A stretch of DNA of 64,000 nt from Nannobrachium achirus (Eukaryota; Chordata; Actinopteri; Myctophiformes; Myctophidae). Location of the stretch: contig OY997653.1 of NCBI GenBank assembly GCA_963921795.1, forward strand, positions 787,501 to 851,500, read 5' to 3'. A program made the translations under genes and the position numbers. Position 1 is the first letter of the stretch. Each line of letters opens with the position of its first letter. Under the pieces are notes generated by a model. That model was given only the letters and a program-made list of their open reading frames with translations. It ran no database searches and was not told the origin of the DNA. Shown here piece after piece: positions 11,584 to 32,924 of this stretch.

Positions 11584-13608
11584 CGTGCGCTGCAGTGAAA
11601 ACCTGTCTGTTTCTCTGTCTCTCCGATCCATGTTCACAAAAAACATTGCCTCACTTCATAACCACTGGATCGTGTATCATAATAATGCGTTAATAGAGCA
11701 CGCACGCCGAACGCACACAGTGACACATTCGCGAACGTGCAAATGCTATGGTGTAACTAAATAGCCTACGCATGTAACATTGTGTTGACGGAGGGACGCT
11801 ACTCTAACGTGCAAGCTTCAATCCTTATGTTGCTTTCTGCAATGGAGAGCAGGGGTAGGATGAGGAATAGTGGAATACACAAAAAACATACCAGCGAGGC
11901 ATTTATGTAATTTCCAACATCAAAAACCCCAAATATTAACAACAATCAACGGGTCGACATGTCTCAGAACGTGCCTACTTTCGCCATTTGATTTCTCCTG
12001 ACTCCTATTATATTGGTGCTAAAAAAGACTAACTCACTTTCAGACAGCCCAGACCGGGTGGGGAGGTGGTTGAAAAATCTATTAGAAGTTTGCAATAGAA
12101 AAAAGTACAGTTTCATGACAGTACAAATCACTGCTACAAGGTCAACTAAAAGGAGATCCTAGAAAGCCGAGGCTTATTATTTCCACAGGAAATAAGCCTA
12201 ATGGGGCCACGGCCGCTTAAGGGACTGGAGGAGGTTGTGTTGGCGTATTTTACCATTAGTGTCCATGTGTGCCTTTTTGTTCATGATAAATCTTGGATAT
12301 TATCTCACTACCTTAATCAGAATACGTACCAGCCAGTCTGTCCGCATTTCTGCTAACTCTGCGTCCGACTGTCCGTTGTTCAATTGTGTAAAAAACATAA
12401 TACAAAAATGCCTTGCTGAGGCCATTCCCTTTAACTGGCCAATAGGGATATGTGGGCACTTGGAGAGGCGGCCACCTAGACAACTGGGCACTAGGGACAT
12501 AAAGTGGAGCACACACTGAACGCGGGCAGCTGCGCAGCGTCCCATCGCGGTATCGACGCACGTGAAGTGCCGCGCGGTAACCCCAACTGGATGCGGCGCG
12601 CTGCCACAGCACATCCATTTCCCCCGGTGGGGAGAAGCATGGGAGAAGCCCCCGCAAGGGGCTTTTTTTCTAGTATATATATATTAGTATAGTATATTAG
12701 TATTAGTATTAGTATTATGTATATATAGAGAGAGTGTTTGTGCAATATCCACCTCTTCTCAGCTCGTTGTGTTTGTTCACAATCTCCTCCTTGACGGCGT
12801 CGGTCATCTCTACATGAACACAAACGCACCACAGACATCCATAGAGGTTGAGTGAAATTCTAATTGCTAACAACAAACGTCCATTCTGCTCCAATATAAG
12901 CTACAGCAAAGATTATATTATAGGCCTTTACATGTTATAAGAACCCTTTGGTGCATTCATCCGGACTTGACTTCTATTGTTATTAGAGGGTTATCTGTTT
13001 CTATGGCTTGTTGTTGCACATAATATATTGCCTATTGCATTCCTTGGCCCCTGGATGGCTGCTATAGGCATATAGCAGCTATATGTATCTTTAAAATTGT
13101 TCAGTAATCGAGGAAAAAGTTTGACCCTAATATTTGTACTATGGCAGGGGTCTTCAACAGAGGGTCCTCAGGGTTACTACAGGGTTACTCCAAATCTTTG
13201 TGTGATAAAAAAATAAAATAATAATAATAATCTCTTTTTTAGCCAGATTCTTTGGCCCTTTAGCCAAAAATAGCAGCTCTACAAGCTCACAACGCCTCGC
13301 GCTATTTTCGGCAAAGAGGTTTGGTTTAGCGGGGAGAAGTATTGAAAGTTCAATTGGTTAAATATCTGAAAACACAAATTGACCTGAATCCAAAATACAC
13401 TGATGATCGTGCTGTCAAACAATGAAACTATGGAATCTATGAAGAGGTTGTGGGGGTCCCTGCTTCATCTCCCTCTCGGCTAAGGGGTCCTTGGCCTGAA
13501 AACGTTGAAGACCCCTGAACTGTGGTATTTCTTACCCCCAGCTGCTGGTGTTGCTTCAGTTCCAGCCAGGAGAGCAAAGAGCATGGTGAGAACAACGTAT
13601 GCCTTCAT
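5402..13608 (-). CDS. Cysteine-rich secretory protein (CRISP-A), complete, 8 coding exons
   Basis: Secreted CAP-superfamily protein. Coding exons on the minus strand, in order: 13536-13608, 12753-12809, 10430-10464, 10032-10122, 8861-9003, 7609-7706, 6467-6543, 5402-5529. All have GT/AG borders and matching phases, summing to 702 nt (233 aa plus stop). Exon 1 encodes a signal peptide ([16 protein letters not shown]). The CAP domain (about residues 30-180) shows KHNELRR, the CGEN motif, the CAP1 motif [13 protein letters not shown] and the CAP2 motif HYVCQYCPP. The hinge exon carries four cysteines (SCGDCPNDC...LC). The last exon is the ShK-like ICR with all six cysteines ([20 protein letters not shown]). 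The total of 16 cysteines is the CRISP norm. Other vertebrate CRISPs bind ion channels or act in reproduction or secretion; the role here is unknown. The 32-bp minisatellite at 6996-7603 abuts the donor of coding exon 6. Confidence 0.93.
5806..6362 (+). mobile_element. hAT-like element, family A
   Basis: Flanked by a perfect 8-bp duplication CCCTAGTG. It lies in the last CRISP-A intron. The left hairpin arm is shortened (6120-6172). The non-coding interior includes GGTGACGGGGCACCCTGGGG and AATATCGTCACTGTCGGGCA-like blocks that recur across the window. Confidence 0.85.
6996..7603. repeat. 32-bp minisatellite beginning at a CRISP-A splice donor
   Basis: About 19 units of a 32-bp repeat, alternating GGCGTTGGG and GGTGTTGGG variants. 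On the gene strand the array starts at the GTAAGTAC donor of coding exon 6 (edge at 7609). The unit contains CTACTGTCCCAACGCCA, a 17-nt match to coding exon 6 of CRISP-B (59634-59650), so it appears built from exon sequence. Because 32 is not a multiple of three and the unit has no stop, long open frames run through it in all three minus-strand frames. These are not separate genes. Confidence 0.9.
8447..8600 (+). mobile_element. Common teleost interspersed repeat
   Basis: Carries TTTAGCAGACGCTTTTAATC followed by CAAAGCGACTTACA, a sequence I recognise as very widespread in fish genomes. It lies in a CRISP-A intron. I cannot assign its class with confidence. Confidence 0.55.
9005..9053. repeat. 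(GA)n microsatellite at a CRISP-A acceptor
   Basis: On the gene strand this is a CT tract running directly into the CTAG acceptor of coding exon 5. It therefore acts as the polypyrimidine tract. The orthologous exon of CRISP-B has the same arrangement, much longer. Confidence 0.9.
9165..9480. repeat. Interspersed repeat with CCTAATCGGGAGATAAGCGA end
   Basis: Starts with ACTCCCTAATCGGGAGATAA and contains GGTGGCGCTAGAA and GACAGCCGGTGGAGGTTTTG. The same pieces recur at 18235-19085, and the start recurs inverted at 9788-9820. I read these as one dispersed repeat family, class unknown. Confidence 0.6.
9600..9765 (+). pseudogene. Zinc-finger gene fragment (acidic linker region)
   Basis: One plus frame reads [20 protein letters not shown], like the acidic KEEQEEL-type region upstream of the finger array in many fish C2H2 zinc-finger genes. 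No intact open frame or fingers follow. It lies in a CRISP-A intron, so it is a relic. Confidence 0.5.
10150..10233. repeat. (CG)n/(CA)n microsatellite
   Basis: Alternating CGCG then CA dinucleotides in the intron next to CRISP-A coding exon 4. Confidence 0.9.
10783..11301. mobile_element. MITE with AAAGAGCCGTTC ends
   Basis: Both ends carry variants of TTTCAAAGAGCCGTTCA in inverted orientation, plus GGGATTTATGGCTC and GTTCGCGAACGTCCCAT outer pieces. Related copies are at 43965-44050 and 53405-54005. The interior (10966-10990) keeps only one arm of the widespread hairpin. Confidence 0.6.
11531..11590. repeat. (TG)n microsatellite
   Basis: Simple TG tract in the CRISP-A intron between coding exons 2 and 3. 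The rest of 11300-12050 holds no recognised gene. Confidence 0.9.
12055..12195 (-). mobile_element. LINE 3' tail fragment
   Basis: Reverse complement of the 2815-2992 LINE tail (shared TTTTTTCTATTGCAAACTTC and CTTTAGTTGACCTTG-type text). Located in a CRISP-A intron. Confidence 0.65.
13145..13517. mobile_element. hAT-like element, family B
   Basis: Ends CAGGGGTCTTCAAC and GTTGAAGACCCCTG are inverted repeats, and the outer 8-mers TACTATGG / AACTGTGG resemble a decayed target duplication. The central hairpin (13264-13310) is partly deleted. It lies 19 bp from the exon 1 donor of CRISP-A. Confidence 0.75.
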
Positions 13609-14252
13609 CCTCTGTGGAAACCACATGAAGTACACATTCATTTTCATGTACAAATGATGCTGTTGATACTAATAACAACAAAGCAGTGTTTTCATGAAGA
13701 CAGTCACAAGAAAAACATACTACTTGGCCAGTCATTTTACACACGCATCCATGACTTATGGTTGTTCCATAGTCTCCTAAATCATGTTTTGGGGTGGGTG
13801 TTCGGCACAGCTATAATCAAAGTAACTGTACTGGCCAATCACAGCACGTCTTTTCCGGGACTTGGCAAAACAAACAACAGCTGTATATTCAGTATTCTGT
13901 TTAGCAGACTACAATGGCTCGTGTGGGACAACCAAGGCATGGATGAGTGTGTAATGACAACTAATAACAGATCAAAAATATATAAATAAATTGACCGCAA
14001 CAAATAACAAAGTAGCAATATGCTTATTTTCTCTGCTCTTAGGGGGTCTGCTGGGGAATTCGGACCAAGTAGGAGAAAATATATATATTTTAGTCCAGAC
14101 TAAATATATAATGATCACATTATGACGAATGAAAAACTCAAGAGTATAACTTAATGTACTCTGTTAAGATATTTAACAGCAAAGTCAAATTGAAGCAGAT
14201 GGAAACAGAAGATCCTCTGAAAGTAGAAGAAACGTGTAAATGTGAGTTTTAC

Positions 14253-14335
14253 CTTGTGTAGTTTGAAGGTGTCCTTTGAGATGAAATAACTGCTGATGTT
14301 TGGCTAGTCTTATGTGGTGATGGTCATTTATATCC
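14253..14335 (-). promoter_or_regulatory. CRISP-A TATA box and non-coding first exon
   Basis: On the minus strand GGATATAAATGACC puts a TATA box at 14332-14327. About 30 bp on begins a block containing AACATCAGCAGTTATTTCAT that ends in CACAAG followed by the donor GTAAAAC (exon edge 14253). Coding exon 1 has an acceptor just before the start codon (GGTTTCCACAG then AGGATG). The same block is conserved at the kringle gene and CRISP-B, where each also ends in a GT donor. I infer a 5' untranslated exon of about 50 nt; the start site is not mapped. Confidence 0.65.
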
Positions 14336-14344
14336 TTACATTAT

Positions 14345-14610
14345 TAGCCTTATGGGTGTGAGTGTCACACTGCTTTCACAGACAAACACCCAGGTGTGTA
14401 TTTAGTGTCACATCATATGCAATATGATATGACACTAATTATGCATGGCACAACATACAATATTGCCAAGTACAATATTGCCAACAAGCCAACATTTATT
14501 TTGCAGCATAATCATACAATATCCAGAGGAACTGAGGTCAATGTCAGTTTGTTTTATTCTTCAAGTCAGGTGACAATATATTGGGAGGCTTGTTTAGAGA
14601 AAATAGTACA
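14345..14610 (-). promoter_or_regulatory. Shared upstream segment of CRISP-A
   Basis: Homologous to 1330-1545, 32925-33190 and, inverted, 15375-15500 and 37180-37290. Landmarks are CAGACAAACACCCAGG, TTTTGCAGCATAATCA, CAGAGGAACTG and GTCAGTTTGTTTTATTCTTC. Conservation between duplicates may reflect regulation or simply recent duplication. Confidence 0.6.
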
Positions 14611-14615
14611 ATACT

Positions 14616-14623
14616 GTTATACA

Positions 14624-14708
<85 letters not shown>
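14616..14708. repeat. (CA)n microsatellite
   Basis: Long CA tract beside the shared upstream segment. From 14710 to 15370 I recognise no gene. Confidence 0.95.
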
Positions 14709-14710
<2 letters not shown>

Positions 14711-15374
14711 AAAGAAAAAGAATATAGTTCAGAAAGAAAATATAGTTCACGTATCCATTTATTAACAAATAGTTTCTCAAGCTTTTCTGAACCCCTTCAA
14801 CCTCAAAGGTTCAACGGAATCCCCATGATTATATTTATGCATTAGTAATAAATAACGTGCCACACACGTAGTGAACAATTACTTTCTCACTTTACATTCA
14901 GTCTCACATTGTTTGACATTGTACTGTGTATAGAGTACATTGAATCATGTATTTAGTTGTTTTAAATACCATTTCCCTCACAATGTTGTAACCCCGTGAA
15001 ATCCACAGGGATTTGCGGGCCCATGGTTTAGAACTCCTGCTCTATGGCGGTCAGGAATGGACTCTCCTACTTAATGTACTGTAGGTCAGGACTTCATTCA
15101 CATTTTTAAATTGCTGATCTCCAAGTAGATTTGCTATTATCAAAATATGTTTGTTACATTTTTAACAAGAACTTGTGGACCGTGGAATAACTTATAGTTA
15201 GGCCCAAATCAGAAATTAGCCTACAAAAACAAATATGTTGATACATACTGTACATGTACTGTAAGCCCCTCCCATACACTAAAATGTCTATTTCTCTCCA
15301 AATACACCTCCAAATATCCAATTGATTTCAACAGAGTGGCCACAGTAAACAGTCACCTACCACAGCTGTCTCGA

Positions 15375-15530
15375 CGGGTTTTAAGAATCAAACAAACTGA
15401 CATTGATTGACCGCCGTTCCTCCGGACATTGTTTGATAATACATAATGCTGGCATGTTGTACTTGGCACAATATGACAAGACGCTAAAGTAGACTCCTGG
15501 GTGTTTGAAAACAAACAATCCTAAGGCTAA
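15375..15530 (+). promoter_or_regulatory. Decayed, inverted copy of the shared CRISP upstream segment
   Basis: Reads AATCAAACAAACTGACATTG, CTTGGCACAATATGACAAGA and CTCCTGGGTGTTTG, the reverse orientation of 14385-14590. It makes CRISP-A head-to-head with the relic exon at 15585. The part that would hold the TATA box and non-coding exon is deleted. Confidence 0.6.
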
Positions 15531-15584
15531 TGATTTAAGGACACACACACACAACAGGATGTGTTCTTATGGTTTTCACAGAGC

Positions 15585-15620
15585 ATGAAGATGTACTGCT
15601 CTTTGCACCAGCAGCTGAGG
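15585..15620 (+). pseudogene. Relic CRISP signal-peptide exon
   Basis: Preceded by the conserved acceptor GGTTTTCACAG then AGCATGAAG, and followed by GCAGCTGAGG and donor GTAAG as in CRISP-B exon 1. Two internal deletions cut it to 36 nt instead of 73 nt and remove the hydrophobic core. No downstream CRISP exons follow on the plus strand before 38 kb. It is a dead duplicate, oriented away from CRISP-A. Confidence 0.8.
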
Positions 15621-16471
15621 GTAAGAAATAAACAGGGCTTATTATAAAACATGTAATCTGAAAAGTAATCTGAAAGTGTATGACCCAAAATACTCCATAG
15701 GGAAACTCCTGGTCATCACATTATTGGCTTTGGAAAGTGAAACAAATAAATAAATAATCTATGAACTCAAGTCTCCATGGGGTGAGTAATCAATAGGAAA
15801 ACAATTTTTTTTGTTTTGTTTTTATTTATGTAAAATGAATTGAACATAAGCTGTGTTTTGCCCTCACTGTGTAGAAATCCATGCTGTACACCATATCTCC
15901 AGTATTGCCTTATAGTTTAGTGTGGTGTCAAACATAGTGGTACCAAACATAGCCGGCCTCCAAGCTTGTAGGTCTGCTATTTTCAACATTCTCACCAAAA
16001 GGCCCCTTTGGAAATGTCAGCCCCTGCCTCTCTCACATAGTCTGCACGCAGTGGTGTAAAGTAACTAAGTACATTTACTTAAGTACTGTACTTAAGTACA
16101 GTTTTGAGGTATTCGTACTTTACTTGAGTATTTCCAATTTCCAATACTTCTACTTCTACTCCACTACATCTGGGATCCAAATACCGTACTTTTACTCCAC
16201 TACATTTATTTGAAAACTTTAGTTACTTGTTACTTTGCAGATATAAATTATGATATTATAAAACACACATAAACCACTTTAGTCCTATTTTATACCTAGG
16301 ACATTTGAAAATAGCCGATCTACAAGCTCACTCGCGACGCGTTGTGAGCTTGTAGATCTGCTATTTTCAAACATTTTGTACTTTTACTTTTGGTACTTGA
16401 AGTACATTTTGATGCCAATACTTTCTTACTTTTACTCAAGTACCTTTTGAATTCTGGACTTTTACTTGTAA

Positions 16472-16658
16472 GGGTGCCCTCACACCAAAATACCTATTAG
16501 AGTGGAATCCGCGTTCCGCCAATGCATTTCAATGAGAAGGGAGCGTTTTTTTTTTTTTGCAGAAATCCTTTACTGACATGAAACCGCCCCCTTCTCATTG
16601 AAATGCATTGGCGGAACACGGATTCCACTCTCATAGGTAGTTTGGTGTGAGGGCACCC
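16472..16658. mobile_element. PIF/Harbinger-like MITE, TAA duplication
   Basis: Terminal inverted repeats GGGTGCCCTCACACCAAA and TTTGGTGTGAGGGCACCC, flanked by TAA on both sides. Family-D copy 28300-28600 shows the uninterrupted site (ACTTGTAACAGAG). The 187-bp element is almost wholly palindromic. Confidence 0.8.
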
Positions 16659-16701
16659 TAACGGAGTATTTCTAGATTGCAGTATTGATACTTTTACTTA
16701 A

Positions 16702-17006
16702 AGGGGAAGACCACCCATTTTCAATATTGAAATATGTCATTAATATACCTTAGAGGAGTTGTGTGGAAATAGAAAAAAAGTTCACGCTCTTCTGTGTTGC
16801 CTAAAACTGGAGGATTGATTTTGGGGTTTGTATTGAAAATTACAACTTGATGACATCACACATTGTACTTTACAATACAAACCCCAAAAGCAATCCTCCA
16901 GTTCTAGGCAACACAGAAGAGGGGGAACTTTTTTTATATTTCCTCACAACTCCTCTAAGGTATATTAATGACATATTTCAATATTGAAAATGGGTGGTCT
17001 TCCCCT
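16702..17006. mobile_element. piggyBac-like MITE, TTAA duplication
   Basis: Inverted ends AGGGGAAGACCACCC and GGGTGGTCTTCCCCT, bounded by TTAA on each side. The arms extend inwards (TTTTCAATATTGAAATATG and its complement) over most of the 305 bp. No coding capacity. Confidence 0.85.
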
Positions 17007-17260
17007 TTAAGTAAATCATTTGATACTTTTTCCACCACTCTGCACATCCCCGACATAGATAGAGATATAGGCATATTATAGTATGGCCAAGAGACAGGGA
17101 AAGACATGGAGAGTTTTAGAGAGAAAGTTAGAGAGGGAGAGAGAGTCCTTCCCTAAAAGACCTACACTCTATCCCCATCTAAAGTCCATGCAATGTATTG
17201 CAGAGGCTTTGATGATGAACTGTCACCAGGAGGAGCCTCTACAGAAAACTGCTGAGCAGG

Positions 17261-17815
17261 GGTGTCAATTGGGTATGGCAGGGGTATGCAGCTGCCATAC
17301 CCTGGGTCCAGGGGGGAAAATATAAGCTACTTTTAAATATAAATCCATGAATGTCTCTTTGTATATCTGCGCTGGTTATTATGCTGTTAAATTACAGTAA
17401 AATAACTACAAAAACAACATTTTACATAATGGTCACTTTAACAAGGTATTATAATTATATTCTCCACACTTGTATTCTCCCCAGCTTGACAAAATGGTAT
17501 ATACCAGGTTTCCGCAGGTCAGCTGCACAGGTGCAATGCATTATTGTTAATTGTGGCACGTTTACTAACATGCTAAGTTTAGCTGCACTTAAACAACCGT
17601 TCCAGGCTGCCATATCCAGCCCAAGAAACCATAGAAAACTGTGTAAAAAACTGACAAAAGTGGTTTTTTTGTTTGTTTTTCAGACATTGTGAAAATAGCC
17701 GATCTACATGCTCACAACGCCTCGCAGCCAATAGAACCGTGTTATCCAAAATGTAATGCCTATTTTCCATGAGGACCCTTTAGCTTTTGCTGAGCTGACG
17801 CCTCTGCTGCTGAGC
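17261..17815 (+). mobile_element. Interspersed repeat, family E
   Basis: Begins near TCAATTGGGTATGGCAGGGG and contains CATACCCTGGGTCCAGGGGG and CAGGTCAGCTGCACAGGTGC-like text; it ends near CTGAGCTGACGCCTCTG. Copies occur at 21034-21414 (minus), 50786-51232 (minus), 52190-52705 and 59716-60665. This copy contains one hairpin arm at 17692-17728. Class unknown. Confidence 0.65.
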
Positions 17816-18023
17816 AATGGACAGATCCCCTCAGCAGCCTGTCAGCAAATAACCAGCCAGAAACAAAAAGGCAAGGACAAACCAGGAGCTTACATTCATC
17901 AACAGTCCACCAAGAATTGAACCCAGCCAGGAGGAGATGTGCACAGCTGACTTACACAGGAACAAAAACACTGTTGTTATCAGTGTAACTAGTTTCAGTT
18001 GTTTAGATTACCTAAAAAATACA

Positions 18024-18105
18024 CCAGCGCATCCACACTGGGGTAAAACCTTTCCACTGTACAACGTGTGACAAGAGTTTCAGTCTGTTGTGCAACCCGA
18101 AGACT
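18024..18105 (+). pseudogene. C2H2 zinc-finger fragment
   Basis: One frame reads HQRIHTGVKPFHCTTCDKSF, which is the classic finger linker (HTGxKPF) plus the Cys pair of a C2H2 finger. It stops matching soon after and has no intact neighbours, so it is a fragment. It may share an origin with the acidic fragment at 9600-9765. Confidence 0.65.
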
Positions 18106-18234
18106 CCCCCGTACTGTTCATTTCATACAATACTTGGTTTCAATAGCCTGGTGTGGGAAAACCGGGAAAACTGTGGTCGCGTCAATCCCCGTCTCTGTCT
18201 CCCTATTTCCTGTCTATCTACTGTATACTATCAA

Positions 18235-19090
18235 CCAGTAAGACTCCCTAATCGGGAGATAAGCGACCGTAGGTGGCTTATCTCCACAAATAGGGCAAAA
18301 ATGTGTTTTTCCAAAATCTTCCTGATCCATGTTGATGACATGAGTGTAGACATGCTGTGTAGTGATATTCGTGATTTTAGGGCAAAAACTGTAGGAGCAG
18401 TGTCCAAAAATGTGTTTTAAAAATCGGCCTGAAGGTGGCGCTAGAATAGGGCCATGTGAGAAATGAGGGGTGGGGTCTCCGCGTTGCCTTGGCGGACGAA
18501 TAGGTACCGGCCCCGGCTCTCCCGGACGCTCCTAGCCCGAGTTACGGCATTTTATGTGCGCTGCAGTGGCAGGGGGTCCTCCACTGGGGGCGCCACCACT
18601 TTTGCATCCGTTCTGAAGCACCAGGAGTCGGTGGTCCCCGGGAATTCCCCGCGAGCAGCCCCGTTGGGGTGGTCATTTGGTCATTTTTGCACATTTGGTC
18701 ATTTTTTACATCTGGGGGTCCCCTGGGGCTCCGGGGGTCCTTGGAGGTTGTAGTTTGGCAGGCAAGGAGTGTGTGTGTAAAATCTGGCATGGATCGGGTC
18801 AACGGGTGCGGAGATATAAGCAGGGAAAAAGTGTGACGTGTGACGTGTGAGCACATTTGGTCATTTTTTACATCTGGGGGTCCCCCAGGGACCTGGGGGT
18901 CCCTGGGGCTCCGGGGGTCCTTGGAGGTTGTAGTTTGGCAGTCAAGGAGTGTGTGTGCAAAATTTGGCATGGATGGGGGCAACGGTTGTGGAGATATGAG
19001 CAGGGCAAAAGTGTGACTGACTCACTCACTCACTCACAGACAGCCGGTGGAGGTTTTGGTAGTAAATGCGACCTACGGTCGCAATAAAGG
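18235..19090 (+). repeat. Dispersed repeat with internal 165-bp tandem duplication
   Basis: Starts with ACTCCCTAATCGGGAGATAA as at 9165. The block with GGTCATTTTTTACATCTGGG through GGCATGGAT is present twice (about 18685-18800 and 18850-18975). It ends with CAGCCGGTGGAGGTTTTGG. No gene. Confidence 0.6.
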
Positions 19091-19184
19091 CAAACCTTTC
19101 TGTCAGACTCTCCAGTACAAACTGAAATCCTTCACCATTTCACTGTATGTTTTGTAATGGTGTCAGAATTCAGAGTTGCTCTAA

Positions 19185-19675
19185 ACCAGAAACCACACAT
19201 GGGCAACATAAGGCCCAGGGGCCGGACCCGGCCCTTCAACCATCTCAATACGGCCCTCGAAGTCCTCAAGAAAAACAAAATGACCCCCATAAAATCGACA
19301 TGTTAAAAGGCAGCATCATGTTTTTAGGGAAATCAATTGAAGGTAACTCCAATTCATCATTAGTAATTAATACGTAGGCCTTTGTACCATTTGAGTATAT
19401 TCCATCTGTATGTTCTCAAATGTTAAACGCTTATAATGTTAACAGCGAAACAGTCTGCCATGGATCCATATTCATAAAATAATTCAGAAGCCTTAAAGAC
19501 CCTACACAAAATAGGCAATATGTTTGTCTGTCGTGTCATTCAAATTCATGCAGTTTTAACTTCATTCAGCACTATGTGTTTCAAGTTTCAATTGTCCAAC
19601 ATGTGGCCCTTCACTCGATTTATCAAAGTCAGTATGGCCCCCTGGAAAGAGATGTTGCCCACCCCTGCTCTAAAC
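19185..19675 (+). mobile_element. MITE, family F (GGGCAACATAAGGCCC type)
   Basis: Contains CATGGGCAACATAAGGCCCA at the left and GTTGCCCACCCCTG at the right, in inverted relation. Related copies or halves are at 20705-20960, 36497-36850 and 51915-52125. Typical of short hAT-like elements; I did not find a clean 8-bp duplication here. Confidence 0.55.
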
Positions 19676-20270
19676 AATCTGATTCCAACCTGGATGATTT
19701 AGGCTGCCAGTGTGAATTTAGTGAAAATATATTAATACAAAACAATTAATAATTAATATACAGTCAAAAAGAAAGCGAGAAAGTCAGTATTGTAATGCTC
19801 AATCAAAATGCTACTTTATTTTCTAAAAGCACAGCGTAATAATAATTAGTAGATTACATTGACTACAGTATATGCCATTGGTTCTCAAAGCATTTTCATG
19901 TCAAGAACCCCAAAATGAATGTGCACTTACTCAAGGATTATGATTTATATATTTTTAATAGCCAAATTACAAGCTCAAAATGCATCGCATTGTGATGTGT
20001 TTTGAGCTTGTAGTTCAGATATTTTAGTTGAAGTATAAAAAGGTGTCGAAGTGGTCAAAGACATTTTGATGCAATATTAACAAATTTAGCTGGGGAACCC
20101 TTGGAACCCCCTCAAGGACCCCTGGGGGTCCCCAGACCCCATTTTGAGAACCAGTGGTATATGCGTACAGTATGATAGCCATGCATAGCCATAGAGAGAT
20201 AGACAGAGACACAGCGAAGCAGATAGCATGATGATAACTATAATAAGGAATATCATTGCACATGGATTAA

Positions 20271-20399
20271 TAGGCCTAGAATTATTGAATGCTTTAACCA
20301 GTGAAAAATAGCAGATATACAAGCTCACAGTGCGGCACCGAGTGCCGCGCTGCGAGCTTGTAGATCTTCACTGGTTAAAGCATTCTAGGCCTAAATGGG
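20271..20399. mobile_element. TTAA-flanked fold-back MITE with central hairpin
   Basis: Arms TAGGCCTAGAAT...GAATGCTTTAACCAGTGAA and their complement enclose the shared hairpin core. TTAA flanks both sides (20267-20270 and 20400-20403). The paralogous 3' flank of CRISP-A at about 5340-5370 reads GTAGATTAAATCATG without the insert, so this is a clean occupied/empty pair. Relatives with CCCATTTAGGCCTA ends occur near 31075, 31545, 32080 and 44400. Confidence 0.8.
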
Positions 20400-20451
20400 T
20401 TAAATCATGTTTCTTGTGATGCGTGCATGTGGAGTGGGCGTGGCCAGGCGT

Positions 20452-20555
20452 TTAGATGATCTCAGTGGTGAACCTGCAGGAGGCGGGGCAGATGTCCACA
20501 AAGACAGGGTTCCTACTGTAGTCATTTTTGATCCCAGGACTGCTGGACTTTTCTC

Positions 20556-20566
<11 letters not shown>
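20452..20566 (-). pseudogene. Degenerate CRISP C-terminal (ICR/ShK) exon in the kringle gene
   Basis: One frame ends in ICPASCRFTTEII then stop, matching the end of CRISP-A coding exon 8 ([13 protein letters not shown]). It keeps only three of the six ICR cysteines and is 13 nt shorter. The preceding exon ends in phase 1, so using the acceptor CTCAG (exon start 20566) gives Val-Asn-Ala and a stop at 20556-20558. The ICR frame could be entered only through an unlikely acceptor further in. I read it as a decayed exon that now supplies a stop codon. Confidence 0.7.
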
Positions 20567-32206
<11,640 letters not shown>

Positions 32207-32297
32207 GCTCTGTGAAAACCACGAGAAAACATCATGTTCAAAGTGTGTGGCGGGCAGACAAACGGACGGAGAGGGGAAGAGAGAAAGAGTGGGATAG

Positions 32298-32304
<7 letters not shown>

Positions 32305-32351
<47 letters not shown>
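32305..32351. repeat. (TG)n microsatellite
   Basis: Simple TG tract upstream of exon 1 of the kringle gene, in its first (untranslated) intron. Confidence 0.9.
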
Positions 32352-32354
<3 letters not shown>

Positions 32355-32686
32355 TTACTGGCACTATTGGGGTCAGGGTGAGGATTAGGTTAGGTGTTAA
32401 AAAGGTACGCAGAGCAGATTTTTATGAATAAATGATGCTGATGACAAGAACAACAACAAGCATTATTATTATATTATTACAGCTGACAACAAGAATGAGA
32501 CAATACAGAAAGTGAATATCAAAGGTATAATAATGACAACAAGTATAGCAAGACATTATATAAATAAAGAAAATCTAAAATCACATGATGAAAGAAAGGC
32601 TCAGAGTATACATAATTTCAAATATACTCTGTTAAGATATTTAACTGTAAAGTCACATTTAAGCAGATGGAAACGGGAGATCCTAC

Positions 32687-32750
32687 CCTCTTTCAGATGA
32701 AAGAACCGATGATGTTGAATGTTGGTCGGTCTTATGCAGATCCTCAAATA
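32687..32750 (-). promoter_or_regulatory. Kringle-gene non-coding first exon and promoter region
   Basis: The minus strand reads ACCAACATTCAACATCATCG and GTTCTTTCATCTGAAAGAGG, then donor GTAGGATC (exon edge 32687). This is homologous to the non-coding exons of CRISP-A and CRISP-B. The TATA box seen at CRISP-A is not kept here (GGATCTGCATAAGACC replaces GGATATAAATGACC), so initiation may differ. Exon 1 has the matching acceptor TTTTCACAG before AGCATG. Confidence 0.55.
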
Positions 32751-32767
32751 ATGTATTTGCCATAGGG

Positions 32768-32864
<97 letters not shown>

Positions 32865-32910
32865 TGCGTGCGTGTGTGCGTGCGTGCGTGCGTGCGTGCG
32901 TGTGTGTGTT
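32768..32910. repeat. (TG)n / (TGCG)n microsatellite
   Basis: TG tract grading into TGCG and back. It adjoins the shared upstream segment at 32925-33190. Confidence 0.95.
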
Positions 32911-32924
32911 TCCTCACAGTCTGT

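Larger units (their letters stand above)
16060..17045. mobile_element. ACTTAAGTA-type MITE (family D) carrying two nested MITEs and the hairpin
   Basis: Ends are built of ACTTTACTTAAGTA-like inverted repeats (16070-16100 and 17005-17040). A second copy lies at about 28300-28600. Its centre 16300-16373 is the shared hairpin, with flanks ATTTGAAAATAGC and GCTATTTTCAAA. Two further elements are inserted in its right half and are listed separately. Confidence 0.65.
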
